Source: Bacteroidales bacterium (GTDB taxonomy: Bacteria; Bacteroidota; Bacteroidia; Bacteroidales; VadinHA17). From it: 41,253 bases of DNA. Of the stretch, positions 33,915 through 41,253 are shown one piece after another (position 1 is the first letter of the stretch; each line of letters begins with the position of its first letter). The DNA lies in assembly GCA_007132995.1 (NCBI GenBank), contig SLNP01000051.1, positions 1 through 41,253 on the forward strand. Direction: 5' to 3'. The notes beneath the pieces were generated by a model. That model was not told the origin of the DNA. It saw only the letters and a list, made by a program, of their open reading frames with translations, and ran no database searches. The translations under genes were made by a program, and so were the position numbers.

Positions 33915-35102
33915 CTAGTTATTGGGGGTGCCTCCGGTTGCCTCTGTTAAGATACGCATGAAGGTTCCGGCAGCCCTGCTGTCGATCCATCTCAAAACTA
34001 CGACAATGTCGTTCTCATTGTCGACTATTATGTAGTTTCCGCCAAAACCGCTGGCATAATAGACGCTACCTGGTACACCCCTCCAGCTACCTCTCTCATT
34101 ACTCCACCACATATAACCGTAATTGGTTCCCGGAGTGGTCTCTGTGACCGACCCGACCCACTCTCTTGATATCAGTTGCTCTCCTTTCCACTCACCCTTA
34201 CGAAGAAATAGCAGCCCGAAGCGTGCCTGATCTTCGGCACTGATAAACATTCCTCCACCGAAGTGAGCCCCTCCGCTCACAGATTGCATTTTGATGCCAT
34301 CGATATTGACCCATGAGTTCTCATAGCCATACCAGCGCCATGATGATGATGCTCCTATTGGATCCATAATGCGATCTTTGAGTACTACGGGCAGGGGCTG
34401 CCTGTAGATATGCAGCAGTGAATACGCCAGGAGATTCACCCTTACATCATTGTACTGATACCTTGTTCCAGGCTCATGCAGCTCTCGTCGGCTCCACTCA
34501 TCTATCCCTCCAAGCCTGGGAGGGCGATCGGCCCAGTCATAAATGCCAAACAGCTCTCCGGACCAGTCACTGGTCTGATTGAGGAGGTGACGCCACTTTA
34601 TCTTCGAGTTGTGGGAACTCTCATATTTGCCGCTCCAGACATAATCTGCCGCATAGTCGTCTATATCATCAATCAGACCATCATCAAGTGCAAGCCCGCC
34701 TATTGTTGACAGGAAACTTTTTGTTACGCTGAATGTCATATCAGGACGCCTTGTGTCACCCCATTGGGCAACAATGTATCCCCCCTTTATAACCATGCCC
34801 GAGGGCCCTCCTCTAGGTCTGACAGGACCAATAATCCGGAAAAAGGGCTCCCTTCCGAAAGAGCGCAGAATGGCTATTCTCAGGTCTCTCTCTGTCGATG
34901 TCTCGTTATTGATGGCAAATGATACCGCACTGTCAAGCAGCTCTCTGTTAAGCCCCATCTCCTCCGGATCTGCTACCTCCCATTTTTTGTCAGGGTAATA
35001 GAGCTTCTGTGATACGGCCGGAGCGGGTAGCAGCAGGGCCAGCATCATAGCTGTTATCGCTGTATGTATTGAGATCATACGCCTGTTTGCTCTTCTACTC
35101 AT
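33915..35102 (-). CDS. secreted serine hydrolase, beta-lactamase/EstB-like (1)
   Basis: A 395-residue exported enzyme of the serine beta-lactamase-like (class C/DD-peptidase fold) family. Signal peptide about 1-31. Catalytic SVTK at residues 125-128, second motif YND at 217-219 in YQYNDVRVNLLAYS, and a late GFGGNYIIVDNENDIVVV strand in place of a KTG box. Such proteins act as esterases, amidases or peptidases; true beta-lactamase activity is not implied. It is 68 bp downstream of a second, only distantly similar hydrolase on the same strand, possibly one transcript. Confidence 0.88.
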   Translation of the reverse strand: MSRRANRRMISIHTAITAMMLALLLPAPAVSQKLYYPDKKWEVADPEEMGLNRELLDSAVSFAINNETSTERDLRIAILRSFGREPFFRIIGPVRPRGGPSGMVIKGGYIVAQWGDTRRPDMTFSVTKSFLSTIGGLALDDGLIDDIDDYAADYVWSGKYESSHNSKIKWRHLLNQTSDWSGELFGIYDWADRPPRLGGIDEWSRRELHEPGTRYQYNDVRVNLLAYSLLHIYRQPLPVVLKDRIMDPIGASSSWRWYGYENSWVNIDGIKMQSVSGGAHFGGGMFISAEDQARFGLLFLRKGEWKGEQLISREWVGSVTETTPGTNYGYMWWSNERGSWRGVPGSVYYASGFGGNYIIVDNENDIVVVLRWIDSRAAGTFMRILTEATGGTPNN

Positions 35103-35170
35103 AGTAATAGTTAGTTTATTGTAAAGTGTATTGTCGAAATGCTTTCTCTTGTGAGTTTATAGTGGTTCTG

Positions 35171-36484
35171 TCAGGGTGATGGGAGAGGGGGTGTCACTTC
35201 AGTCGATGCGTTTACGGCATTCCGGAAACCCCTGGTAAGTTCCCTCTCCCAGGGATTAAAAACAACCTGTGTCATCACTATTGCTATCACATTGCTGGAT
35301 GGATTGATGGTGAACCATGTTCCGAATGCTCCGGCCCAACCCAGATGTGTTACGACGCTATCTCCCGGATTGTGAGGGTCTTCGCCTCTTTCGATACCAA
35401 AACCATAACCAAACTCCCTCCCCTGACGGCCCCTGAGTCGGTTTCCGGTCATCATGTCAACACTCTCTTCCGATAGTATTCTTGTGCCTCTGTACTCGCC
35501 GCCATTTAATATTGCCTGGCAGAAAATATAATAATCTGTTATGGTGGATGATAGTCCGCTACCCCCTGAGAAGTATCTTTTCGCCCCTTCGGTTGCAAAA
35601 TCATAGGCTTCACTTCGATTACTGCTATAGGGAACCACCTGTTGGCGGCGGCTGTCATAACTGTAGAGATTCGCAAAACGGTTACCCATCTCTTTGGGGT
35701 AAAAAAATCTGGTCTCTTCCATTTTCAGGGGAGAGGTGATGTTTTTATGTATGTATTGCCCGAGTGTCATGCCCGATACAACCTCAACAACTCTTCCCAG
35801 TACATCGGTTGAGAGGCCGTATGTGAAGCGTACCCCGGGATCATGAAGCAGCGGTAGTGTGCCAAGAACTGACATCTTATCCTCCAGTGATATGTCTCCT
35901 GTTGTTGCCATATCTGGTATGCCGGCTGCGGAGTATAACTGACGGAGCCACTGGCTGTTGAATCCGTAACCGATTCCCGATGTGTGAGTCAGCAGATGAT
36001 GTATGGTTATTTCACGCGAAGCCGGCCTTGTGAGCCAGCTCTGCTCAGAGGGATCATGTGACAGCAGTACTGAGGGGCTCTCGAATGAGGGTATATAGAG
36101 GGAAACAGGATCGGTAAGCCTTAGCATTCCTGCTTCGTAAAGTTGCATTATGGCAACCGAAACCACTGGCTTGGTCATACTGGCTATCCGGAAAAGGTGC
36201 TCTGTCGTCATTGGCTGACCGGCCTCAATATCACTATATCCAAAAGCCCTGTTATATACGATTTTCCCGTCCCGTGCAACAAGAGCAACGGCGCCTGCTA
36301 TTTTCCCTTCATCAGCCATTGCAGTCAGAAGGGTGTCAATAAGAGCAAGAGTGTCACCGTTCATGCCGGCCTCTACCGGGGTTGAGTGTAGAATCCATTG
36401 GTTTGAAGGATGCCGGCAACATACACCTGCCATCAGTATCATCGCTATATAAAAAAGTGATCTGATAAGCTTTCCTCTGTTCAT
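35171..36484 (-). CDS. secreted serine hydrolase, beta-lactamase family (2)
   Basis: A 437-residue serine hydrolase of the same broad fold. The hydrophobic N-terminus (about 8-22) ends in a Cys-Cys pair, so it is a signal peptide or an atypical lipoprotein signal. Catalytic SMTK is at 102-105 (FRIASMTKPVVSV), followed by LLTHTSGIGYGF and FTYGLSTDVLGRVVE (second-motif Tyr) and a C-terminal HLGWAGAFGTWFTINP. Substrate unknown; both tandem hydrolases may act on cell-wall or ester substrates in the periplasm. It is probably the first gene of the pair. Confidence 0.88.
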   Translation of the reverse strand: MNRGKLIRSLFYIAMILMAGVCCRHPSNQWILHSTPVEAGMNGDTLALIDTLLTAMADEGKIAGAVALVARDGKIVYNRAFGYSDIEAGQPMTTEHLFRIASMTKPVVSVAIMQLYEAGMLRLTDPVSLYIPSFESPSVLLSHDPSEQSWLTRPASREITIHHLLTHTSGIGYGFNSQWLRQLYSAAGIPDMATTGDISLEDKMSVLGTLPLLHDPGVRFTYGLSTDVLGRVVEVVSGMTLGQYIHKNITSPLKMEETRFFYPKEMGNRFANLYSYDSRRQQVVPYSSNRSEAYDFATEGAKRYFSGGSGLSSTITDYYIFCQAILNGGEYRGTRILSEESVDMMTGNRLRGRQGREFGYGFGIERGEDPHNPGDSVVTHLGWAGAFGTWFTINPSSNVIAIVMTQVVFNPWERELTRGFRNAVNASTEVTPPLPSP

Positions 36485-36767
36485 GGACTGTAACTGTTAA
36501 TTCAGGTCCGGCCGCGCAAGTGCGACGATTTAAGACCGTCATTACCACTCTGTATTGTAGGTTTTAAAGGTAGCGAAAAGAGTGGCCGGAAAAATAGTGC
36601 ATTCGGCAATTAACTTATTTTGTTATATGCAGACCGCCTTCTGATGCGAAAGGGTCTGCGCAGAGGCCGGCGTGTTTGTGAAAAAAAAAGTTAAACCGAG
36701 AGGCGACTGGCCGGCAGTTATGTGAATTATTATACCTTGGCAACTGTTTTCATGAGCTATTGAGGGT

Positions 36768-37169
36768 ATGGTCTTTTTCTATCACAAAGGTTTACTGAGG
36801 GGTGTGCAGCGGATACTGCTTCTCCTTATGGCCATACCCCTTTGTGCCATACTTCATATTAACAATACTTACACCCACAGACACACACTTCCGGATGGTA
36901 GCGTGGTTGAGCATGCTCACCCTTTCAGGGCAGAAGGTGATGCCTCAGCCTCACGTTCCGGACACACCCATAGTGACGACGAACTGTTATTATATACCCT
37001 TATATCAGGCTCTCCTGTAATATCGGTGGTCTGTTATGTGGCACCTGAACTCTTCACTCAGCCTTACCATACCGCCACCGTTCCCTTTACAGAGAGACTG
37101 ACTTTTAACGATTTTCTGTCATCAGGCTCTCCCAGGGCCCCTCCATCACTCCCCGTCTCTTTCTGCTGA
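36768..37169 (+). CDS. His-rich small membrane or exported protein
   Basis: A 133-residue protein with one hydrophobic helix (about 14-30), then a histidine-rich stretch: HINNTYTHRHTLPDGSVVEHAHPF and later GHTHSDDE (His30, 37, 39, 49, 51, 66, 68). The THRHxLPDGxxVxHAHP pattern looks like a metal-binding sequence. No family name is known to me. It lies 185 bp upstream of the TonB-dependent receptor on the same strand, which suggests a shared metal-related role. The C-terminal third is ordinary, ending in a Ser/Pro-rich tail. Confidence 0.7.
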   Translation: MVFFYHKGLLRGVQRILLLLMAIPLCAILHINNTYTHRHTLPDGSVVEHAHPFRAEGDASASRSGHTHSDDELLLYTLISGSPVISVVCYVAPELFTQPYHTATVPFTERLTFNDFLSSGSPRAPPSLPVSFC

Positions 37170-37354
37170 CACCCACATAAATGCACCCCTTCACAGATCT
37201 GACCGACTATTATCAAAGGAGTGCGTAGATGAATGGCAGAACAGTACCAGGCTTCTCTGTATACCGGCCGCTTCATAATCATATGTAAAGTCATGGCAAA
37301 GGTGCGCAGAGACCCCCAAGGGTGCTCAGCTCATAGGCTTGTGTTATACATGAA

Positions 37355-39766
37355 ATGGGAAATCTGCTAAGAATGATGTTTAAAAAGCTTTATCGTATAA
37401 AATTTATTTTTCTCCTCTTTGCCTCTTTGGGTTTTCCCAATGTTAATGGGGAGACCATAACCATCAGGGGAACCGTACTTGACAGCGACAGTGTTACCCT
37501 TCCGGGCGTGGCTGTAGTGATTAATCATGGCGATTACGGAACAGCCACCGACAGAGATGGTGCCTTTCTGTTTGAAGACCTCCCTGTAGCCACCTATCAC
37601 CTTACAGCGCAGATGGTAGGCTTCAGAACCTATTCTCAAACAATAGAGGCTGATGGCGGTAGCACCTTAGATATCACTATTGTACTTGAGGAGGATGAAT
37701 TTGAGCTTCACGAGGTAAGGGTTACCGGTTTCCGGCAGGAGGTTTTAAGCCGTGGAGAGAGTGTCTCTGTAAGAGTAGTTGATGCTGACTTTCTCGGTTC
37801 CGGCAGATCAGGGAGCCTTATGCAGACATTGGAGACTCTGCCCGGAGTACACTCAATGAATATAGGATCAGGGGTTTCGAAGCCCGTTATAAGAGGTCTT
37901 GGCTACTACAGAGTGGTCTTTGCAAACAACGGTATTAAGCAGGCTGGTCAGCACTGGAGCAGCCATACCGGCCTGAGTGTCGATCAGAGTAACATTCATC
38001 ACCTTGAAGTAATAATGGGTCCTGCCTCTTTGAGGTTTGGATCTGACGCAATTGGTGGAGTGATCAACACCCTTCCTCCTGACATACCAGAAGCGGAGAG
38101 GGTTACGGGCCATCTCTCTTTTACGGGCAAGAGCAATACCGGGTGGTTGGGTGGCTCAGCCAGGCTGTCGGCCAGGAGTGGCGATTTCTATTTCCACACC
38201 AATATTACCCATAACAATTTTGGTGACTTTCAGGTTCCTTACACAGATGTATTCCTGTTGCCCGCACCTGTCAGTTCGGCCGAGGCTTCACACGAGGTTG
38301 AACTTGGAGACCATGTACCCAATACCGCAGGAAGAGAGAACGCCCTGGCATTTACAGCCGGGCTTAACAGGAGCTGGGGCAACAGCTATCTCGATTTCAG
38401 TTTTCATCAGAGCAAAACAGGTTTCTTTGACTGGGTTGGGCTGATGAGAGAGAGCACCAGGCTTGAGCATGAGGAGAGCAACAGGGATATAAGGATCCCC
38501 TATCAGATTGTCGACAACTACGCCATATACCATTATACCAATGCGGTATTTGACAAGAGTCGTCTGCAGCTCGCCTTTGGGTACCAGTATAATGTGTCGA
38601 GCGAGCATTCGCCTCTATTTGACCGAACTGGTAACCGGATTGAGGAGTTGAGATATTTCCGGGATAATCGCGATAACCTTGAGCTTGAGCTTACACTGCA
38701 CAATTTTACGGCTAATGCTGTCTACTCATTAAGGCAATTTGTAAATCAGCGTTTCGATCTGGTTGTCAATACGGGTTACGAGACCAACCTGACTGATGGA
38801 TATAGTCACATTTTACCCGAGTATGATCGCATTTCCGCGGGAGCAGGAATTATTCATCAAATAAACATCTCTCCCAGATGGCTGATTAATAGTGGCCTGA
38901 GGTTTGACTTGCACCACTTTGAGATGGAGGAGTCTGTCAATCCCGATCCGGAGTATGGCGATCCTGTTTTTAATGAACATTACAGGAAACTGTTTACAGG
39001 CACCGGTTTCTCTTTTGGGGTTAACTACCTGCCGGACCCTCTTACCGTCATGAAGATAAATATAGGGAAAAGTTACAGGATTCCATCTGCCTATGAGTTG
39101 GGGGCCTACGGCCTGCATCGGCATGAGGGACGGTTCGAGAGGGGTGATACCGATATCGACCCTGAAGAGTCATATCAGCTAGATTTAAGCCTGGACAGGA
39201 GCTGGGAGGATATGACGCTTAGCATCAGCCCTTTTGTAAATTATTTCACCAACTACCTGTTCCTTAATCCCTCGCCAGAACTCAGACCTGAAGGACAGGT
39301 CTATGAGTATCAACAGACAGACGCCCTTCTGTACGGAGGCGAATTCAGTCTTGAGAGGCTGTTTTATGACCGGATAAGGGTTTCTGCTGCGGCTGAATAT
39401 GTCTATGCCATTAATCTTGACGGAATGAGGGCGCTTCCCTTTATACCACCACTATCGGTTCTTTCAAAAGTCACATACTTTTTTAATAACAGTGGTGTGG
39501 TCAACAATACCAGGCTATGTGCCAAAGGGAGAATCGCGGCAGCTCAGCGGCTTACCGTTCCGAATGAGCTTGATACTCCCGGTTACGCAGTACTAAATCT
39601 GAGCCTCTGTACCGATGTTGCCATTGGCAATCAGCAGGCTGAGGTCAGTTTTAGAGTTAACAACCTGCTTGATGCCAGGTACTTTAATCATGTGAGCTTT
39701 TACAGGCGTATGAGAATACCTGAGCCGGGCAGGGACTTTCAGCTACACTTTACAATACCATTTTGA
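37355..39766 (+). CDS. TonB-dependent outer membrane receptor (metal type, probable)
   Basis: An 803-residue outer-membrane receptor. Signal peptide (about 10-32; ATGs at 37373 and 37376 are alternative starts), a carboxypeptidase-regulatory-like beta-sandwich (36-112, GTVLDSDSVTLPGVAVVI), a plug domain (about 120-245, with VEVIMGPASLRFGSDAIGGVIN-type sequence) and a beta-barrel ending in FQLHFTIPF, with the terminal Phe of outer-membrane barrels. The plug has His-rich pieces (GQHWSSHTG, NIHHLE) that recall zinc receptors such as ZnuD. No SusD-like partner is present, so a polysaccharide role is unlikely. Substrate inferred from neighbours, not proven. Confidence 0.88.
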   Translation: MGNLLRMMFKKLYRIKFIFLLFASLGFPNVNGETITIRGTVLDSDSVTLPGVAVVINHGDYGTATDRDGAFLFEDLPVATYHLTAQMVGFRTYSQTIEADGGSTLDITIVLEEDEFELHEVRVTGFRQEVLSRGESVSVRVVDADFLGSGRSGSLMQTLETLPGVHSMNIGSGVSKPVIRGLGYYRVVFANNGIKQAGQHWSSHTGLSVDQSNIHHLEVIMGPASLRFGSDAIGGVINTLPPDIPEAERVTGHLSFTGKSNTGWLGGSARLSARSGDFYFHTNITHNNFGDFQVPYTDVFLLPAPVSSAEASHEVELGDHVPNTAGRENALAFTAGLNRSWGNSYLDFSFHQSKTGFFDWVGLMRESTRLEHEESNRDIRIPYQIVDNYAIYHYTNAVFDKSRLQLAFGYQYNVSSEHSPLFDRTGNRIEELRYFRDNRDNLELELTLHNFTANAVYSLRQFVNQRFDLVVNTGYETNLTDGYSHILPEYDRISAGAGIIHQINISPRWLINSGLRFDLHHFEMEESVNPDPEYGDPVFNEHYRKLFTGTGFSFGVNYLPDPLTVMKINIGKSYRIPSAYELGAYGLHRHEGRFERGDTDIDPEESYQLDLSLDRSWEDMTLSISPFVNYFTNYLFLNPSPELRPEGQVYEYQQTDALLYGGEFSLERLFYDRIRVSAAAEYVYAINLDGMRALPFIPPLSVLSKVTYFFNNSGVVNNTRLCAKGRIAAAQRLTVPNELDTPGYAVLNLSLCTDVAIGNQQAEVSFRVNNLLDARYFNHVSFYRRMRIPEPGRDFQLHFTIPF

Positions 39767-39929
39767 GTTGATGACAGAGACCTTGCAGTTCATCTTAGCG
39801 GATAAGATTTCCGGGTACCGCTCAGGCAGATTGTGATGGGGTGATAAGGCAGGTGTCAGCATGGGATATAATAACAGTTTAACAACAAGTATTTTATGTT
39901 TAACTTCCCGAAAGGGTAAAAAAATTAGT

Positions 39930-40403
39930 ATGAAAAAGTTTTTTAATCTGGTTGCAATTTTAGTTGCCGTTCCTCTGCTGTTTGTTTCATGTGAGAAGGA
40001 TAAGGAGGATAGGACAACACCCCCTGAAATATATGAATTTTCTGCAGGTACACACTACCCGGATGTCAGCAATATTATTGTCAAGACTCCAGGTGCTGAG
40101 ATAATAGTAGACTTCAGTGCAAGATCGCTTAATGACGGTAGGCTTGCTGCTTATCATATCGAGATACACGACCACCCCGCAAGTGGTGATCCGGCAGATG
40201 AGTTCCTGATAATTGATGAGTTATTCGATAGCAACCCTGTCTTTAACGGACTAAGGAATGCAAGTATTCATAAGCATGTTGCAGTTCCTGAAGAGGCTCC
40301 GCTGGGAGAGTACCATGTTGAGGTGGTGGTTATTGATGAATTTGGAAACTCGACTATGGAGGAGGCTATAATATTCCTGGTTGAAGATACAGATGACAAA
40401 TAG
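39930..40403 (+). CDS. DUF4625-like lipoprotein (1)
   Basis: A 157-residue lipoprotein. The frame opens at 39861, but MKKFFNLVAILVAVPLLFVSC from the ATG at 39930 gives a canonical lipoprotein signal (lipobox FVSC, Cys21), so I chose that start. The remainder resembles DUF4625: a PPEIYEFS strand, HIEIHDHP, then IHKHVAVPEEAPLGEYHVEV and VVIDEFGNST, an immunoglobulin-like beta pattern with several His. The family is found in Bacteroidetes and its role is unknown to me. It follows the receptor by about 163 bp and has a homologue immediately downstream. Confidence 0.75.
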   Translation: MKKFFNLVAILVAVPLLFVSCEKDKEDRTTPPEIYEFSAGTHYPDVSNIIVKTPGAEIIVDFSARSLNDGRLAAYHIEIHDHPASGDPADEFLIIDELFDSNPVFNGLRNASIHKHVAVPEEAPLGEYHVEVVVIDEFGNSTMEEAIIFLVEDTDDK

Positions 40404-40474
40404 GGGGTAATCCGGCTATAAGCCCTCTCTCTCCTTAGCATGGGGAGTGAGGGCAGTGCCGGATCAATACCCCT
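40402..40474. other. long multi-stem hairpin between the DUF4625 genes
   Basis: Three stacked stems fold into one stem-loop. An outer stem pairs 40402-40408 with 40469-40474 (one bulge). A perfect 7-bp stem pairs 40410-40416 with 40458-40464. An inner stem pairs 40422-40427 with 40449-40454 and continues as 40429-40434 with 40442-40447, leaving a 7-nt loop. It starts at the stop codon of the first DUF4625 gene. A T6 run is 15 nt further on, too far for a standard terminator. Confidence 0.55.
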
Positions 40475-40633
40475 CCCTGATTTAAAATGTTTTTTGACTA
40501 TGACAGGTGGAATACCGATACTTGATGTTGCCGGCTGCAGGTTTCCAGCTATTGCTGTGGCAGATGGCCGGTAGTTCATAAGCCAGCTATTAAGTGTTCG
40601 CGGTAACAACTGCCTGTCGTTAAAATTGAAATT

Positions 40634-41128
40634 ATGAGATATATAAAACTTTTTCTGTTGGCTCCTGTTATGATGCTTTTTGTTATTGCGGGATGTGTTG
40701 ATGAGAAGGATACCGAAGAGCTGCAGCCTGTCGTAAAACTGCTGCTGCCGCTACCTTGCGATACCATCTATTTTGACGAGCCATTTACATTTATGCTTGA
40801 GATAGAAGATCCCGGCAGAAGCGGGCTCGGCAATCTGAGTTTTGATGCCCATAACAATTTCAATCATCATAGCCATGGAAGCCACATATCCTGCCCAATG
40901 GGTGAGCAGAAAGATCCTGTTAATCCCTGGTCGGGTGTCTGGATCCGTAATCTTCCATCCGATAAGACTGAGTATGTGTTCCAGAAGGAGATTACAATAC
41001 CGGCGCTGGATGAAGAGGATAACCCGCATGACTATGGCGACTACCACTTTCATATCTATGTTACCAATCAGGACGGGTTTCAGACATTTACTACTTTGGA
41101 CTTCAAAGTCCTTACAAGGGAGGAGTAG
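40634..41128 (+). CDS. DUF4625-like lipoprotein (2)
   Basis: A 164-residue lipoprotein with lipobox IAGC (Cys21). The mature part has a beta-rich DUF4625-like pattern and a striking His cluster NNFNHHSHGSH (His73, 78, 79, 81, 84), then a YHFHIYVTNQDGFQTF end. The histidines are consistent with metal binding. It is 230 bp after the first DUF4625 gene, with the stem-loop between them, so expression may differ. Function unknown; metal handling together with the TonB receptor is an inference from context. Confidence 0.75.
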   Translation: MRYIKLFLLAPVMMLFVIAGCVDEKDTEELQPVVKLLLPLPCDTIYFDEPFTFMLEIEDPGRSGLGNLSFDAHNNFNHHSHGSHISCPMGEQKDPVNPWSGVWIRNLPSDKTEYVFQKEITIPALDEEDNPHDYGDYHFHIYVTNQDGFQTFTTLDFKVLTREE

Positions 41129-41140
41129 AGTTTTCCGGAC

Positions 41141-41169
41141 GGGATTGGCGCCCTTCGGGCACCGGTCCC
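41141..41169 (+). terminator. stem-loop after the second DUF4625 gene
   Basis: A 13-bp stem with one mismatch and two G-T pairs (41141-41153 with 41157-41169) and a TTC loop, 12 bp after the stop codon. It is followed only by a pyrimidine stretch (TTTCCTCC), so it is a weak terminator or an RNA-stabilising element. Confidence 0.5.
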
Positions 41170-41206
41170 TTTCCTCCACTGGTTACCCTGCAAACTGAAA
41201 CAAAAA

Positions 41207-41236
41207 TAGCTGCTGGCGCAGCTACACTCTCTTTTT
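41207..41236 (+). terminator. second terminator-like hairpin near the right edge
   Basis: A perfect 7-bp inverted repeat (TAGCTGC with GCAGCTA, loop TGGC) followed by CACTCTC and five T residues. It is spaced a little far from the T run for an ideal terminator but is probably the end of the metal-related unit. Confidence 0.55.
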
Positions 41237-41253
41237 ACCCCTTCAGGCTTATG

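Noticed and set aside
36733..36740. TACCTTGG as a promoter box for the His-rich gene
   Set aside because: Seven of eight positions match, but there is no upstream TTG element at a suitable distance, so it is not distinguishable from chance.
37170..37354. Cobalamin riboswitch upstream of the TonB receptor
   Set aside because: I could not find the B12-box or the expected paired elements; the spacer is also short for a full cobalamin riboswitch.
40500..40574. 24-codon open frame before the second DUF4625 gene, perhaps a leader peptide
   Set aside because: No ribosome-binding or conservation evidence, and no regulatory hairpin placed as in known leader-peptide systems.

Overview
The window looks like a chromosomal segment of a strictly anaerobic, fermentative Bacteroidetes, most likely of the order Bacteroidales. 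Four things support this. The block nusB-yajC-YbbR-coaE-DUF5606 is typical of Bacteroidetes, including an enlarged NusB of about 320 residues. There is a PUR-alpha-like (DUF3276) protein, a TonB receptor with an N-terminal carboxypeptidase-like domain, and DUF4625 lipoproteins. Several leaders carry TAnnTTTG-type promoter boxes. A multimeric [FeFe] hydrogenase is encoded. I see no tRNA, rRNA, CRISPR array, insertion sequence or phage gene. Genus-level assignment is not possible from the sequence alone.

Layout. 1-2.0 kb: ornithine carbamoyltransferase behind an 8-bp tandem repeat, then a PUR-like protein and a DUF456 membrane protein on the minus strand. 2.3-6.8 kb: a plus-strand housekeeping run (nusB, yajC, YbbR, coaE, DUF5606, agmatinase). 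6.85-8.5 kb, minus: mazG and a divergent DUF62 (SAM hydroxide adenosyltransferase-like) protein. 8.7-10.7 kb, plus: phoH and purC, closed by a clear terminator. 10.9-17.0 kb, plus: a redox module made of a NuoE-like protein, a HydB/NuoF-like flavoprotein and a 1232-residue fusion of NuoG-like ferredoxin, GltD/NfnB-like flavoprotein, 2x[4Fe-4S] ferredoxin and a molybdopterin-oxidoreductase fold that seems to have lost its catalytic and cluster residues. 17.1-23.4 kb: a LysM/periplasmic-binding fusion, a TPR protein and a YgiQ radical SAM protein. 23.5-28.05 kb, minus: a four-gene bifurcating-type [FeFe] hydrogenase operon (HndB-like, HydB, HydA, HydC/NuoE). 28.4-36.5 kb: an M14 carboxypeptidase, arginine decarboxylase, a secreted unknown and two serine hydrolases. 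36.8-41.1 kb: a His-rich small membrane protein, a TonB-dependent receptor and two His-containing DUF4625 lipoproteins, probably a metal-uptake locus.

How the genes may work together. The two redox modules share the HydB/HydC core (FMN, NADH site, [2Fe-2S] and [4Fe-4S] clusters) but attach it to different output subunits: H2 in one, and probably NADPH through the GltD-like domain in the other. Both could move electrons among NADH, ferredoxin and a third partner in a fermenting cell. The hydrogenase operon has two back-to-back 17-bp repeats upstream of its likely promoter, each resembling an imperfect site for the NADH/NAD+ sensor Rex. Arginine decarboxylase and agmatinase, although 24 kb apart, together give arginine to agmatine to putrescine.

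Most interesting points: the GltD-containing fusion with the Mo-dead domain, the paired Rex-like repeats, the cysteine-depleted HndB-like subunit, and the His-rich/TonB/DUF4625 locus. All functional statements come from reading motifs; no database search was run.
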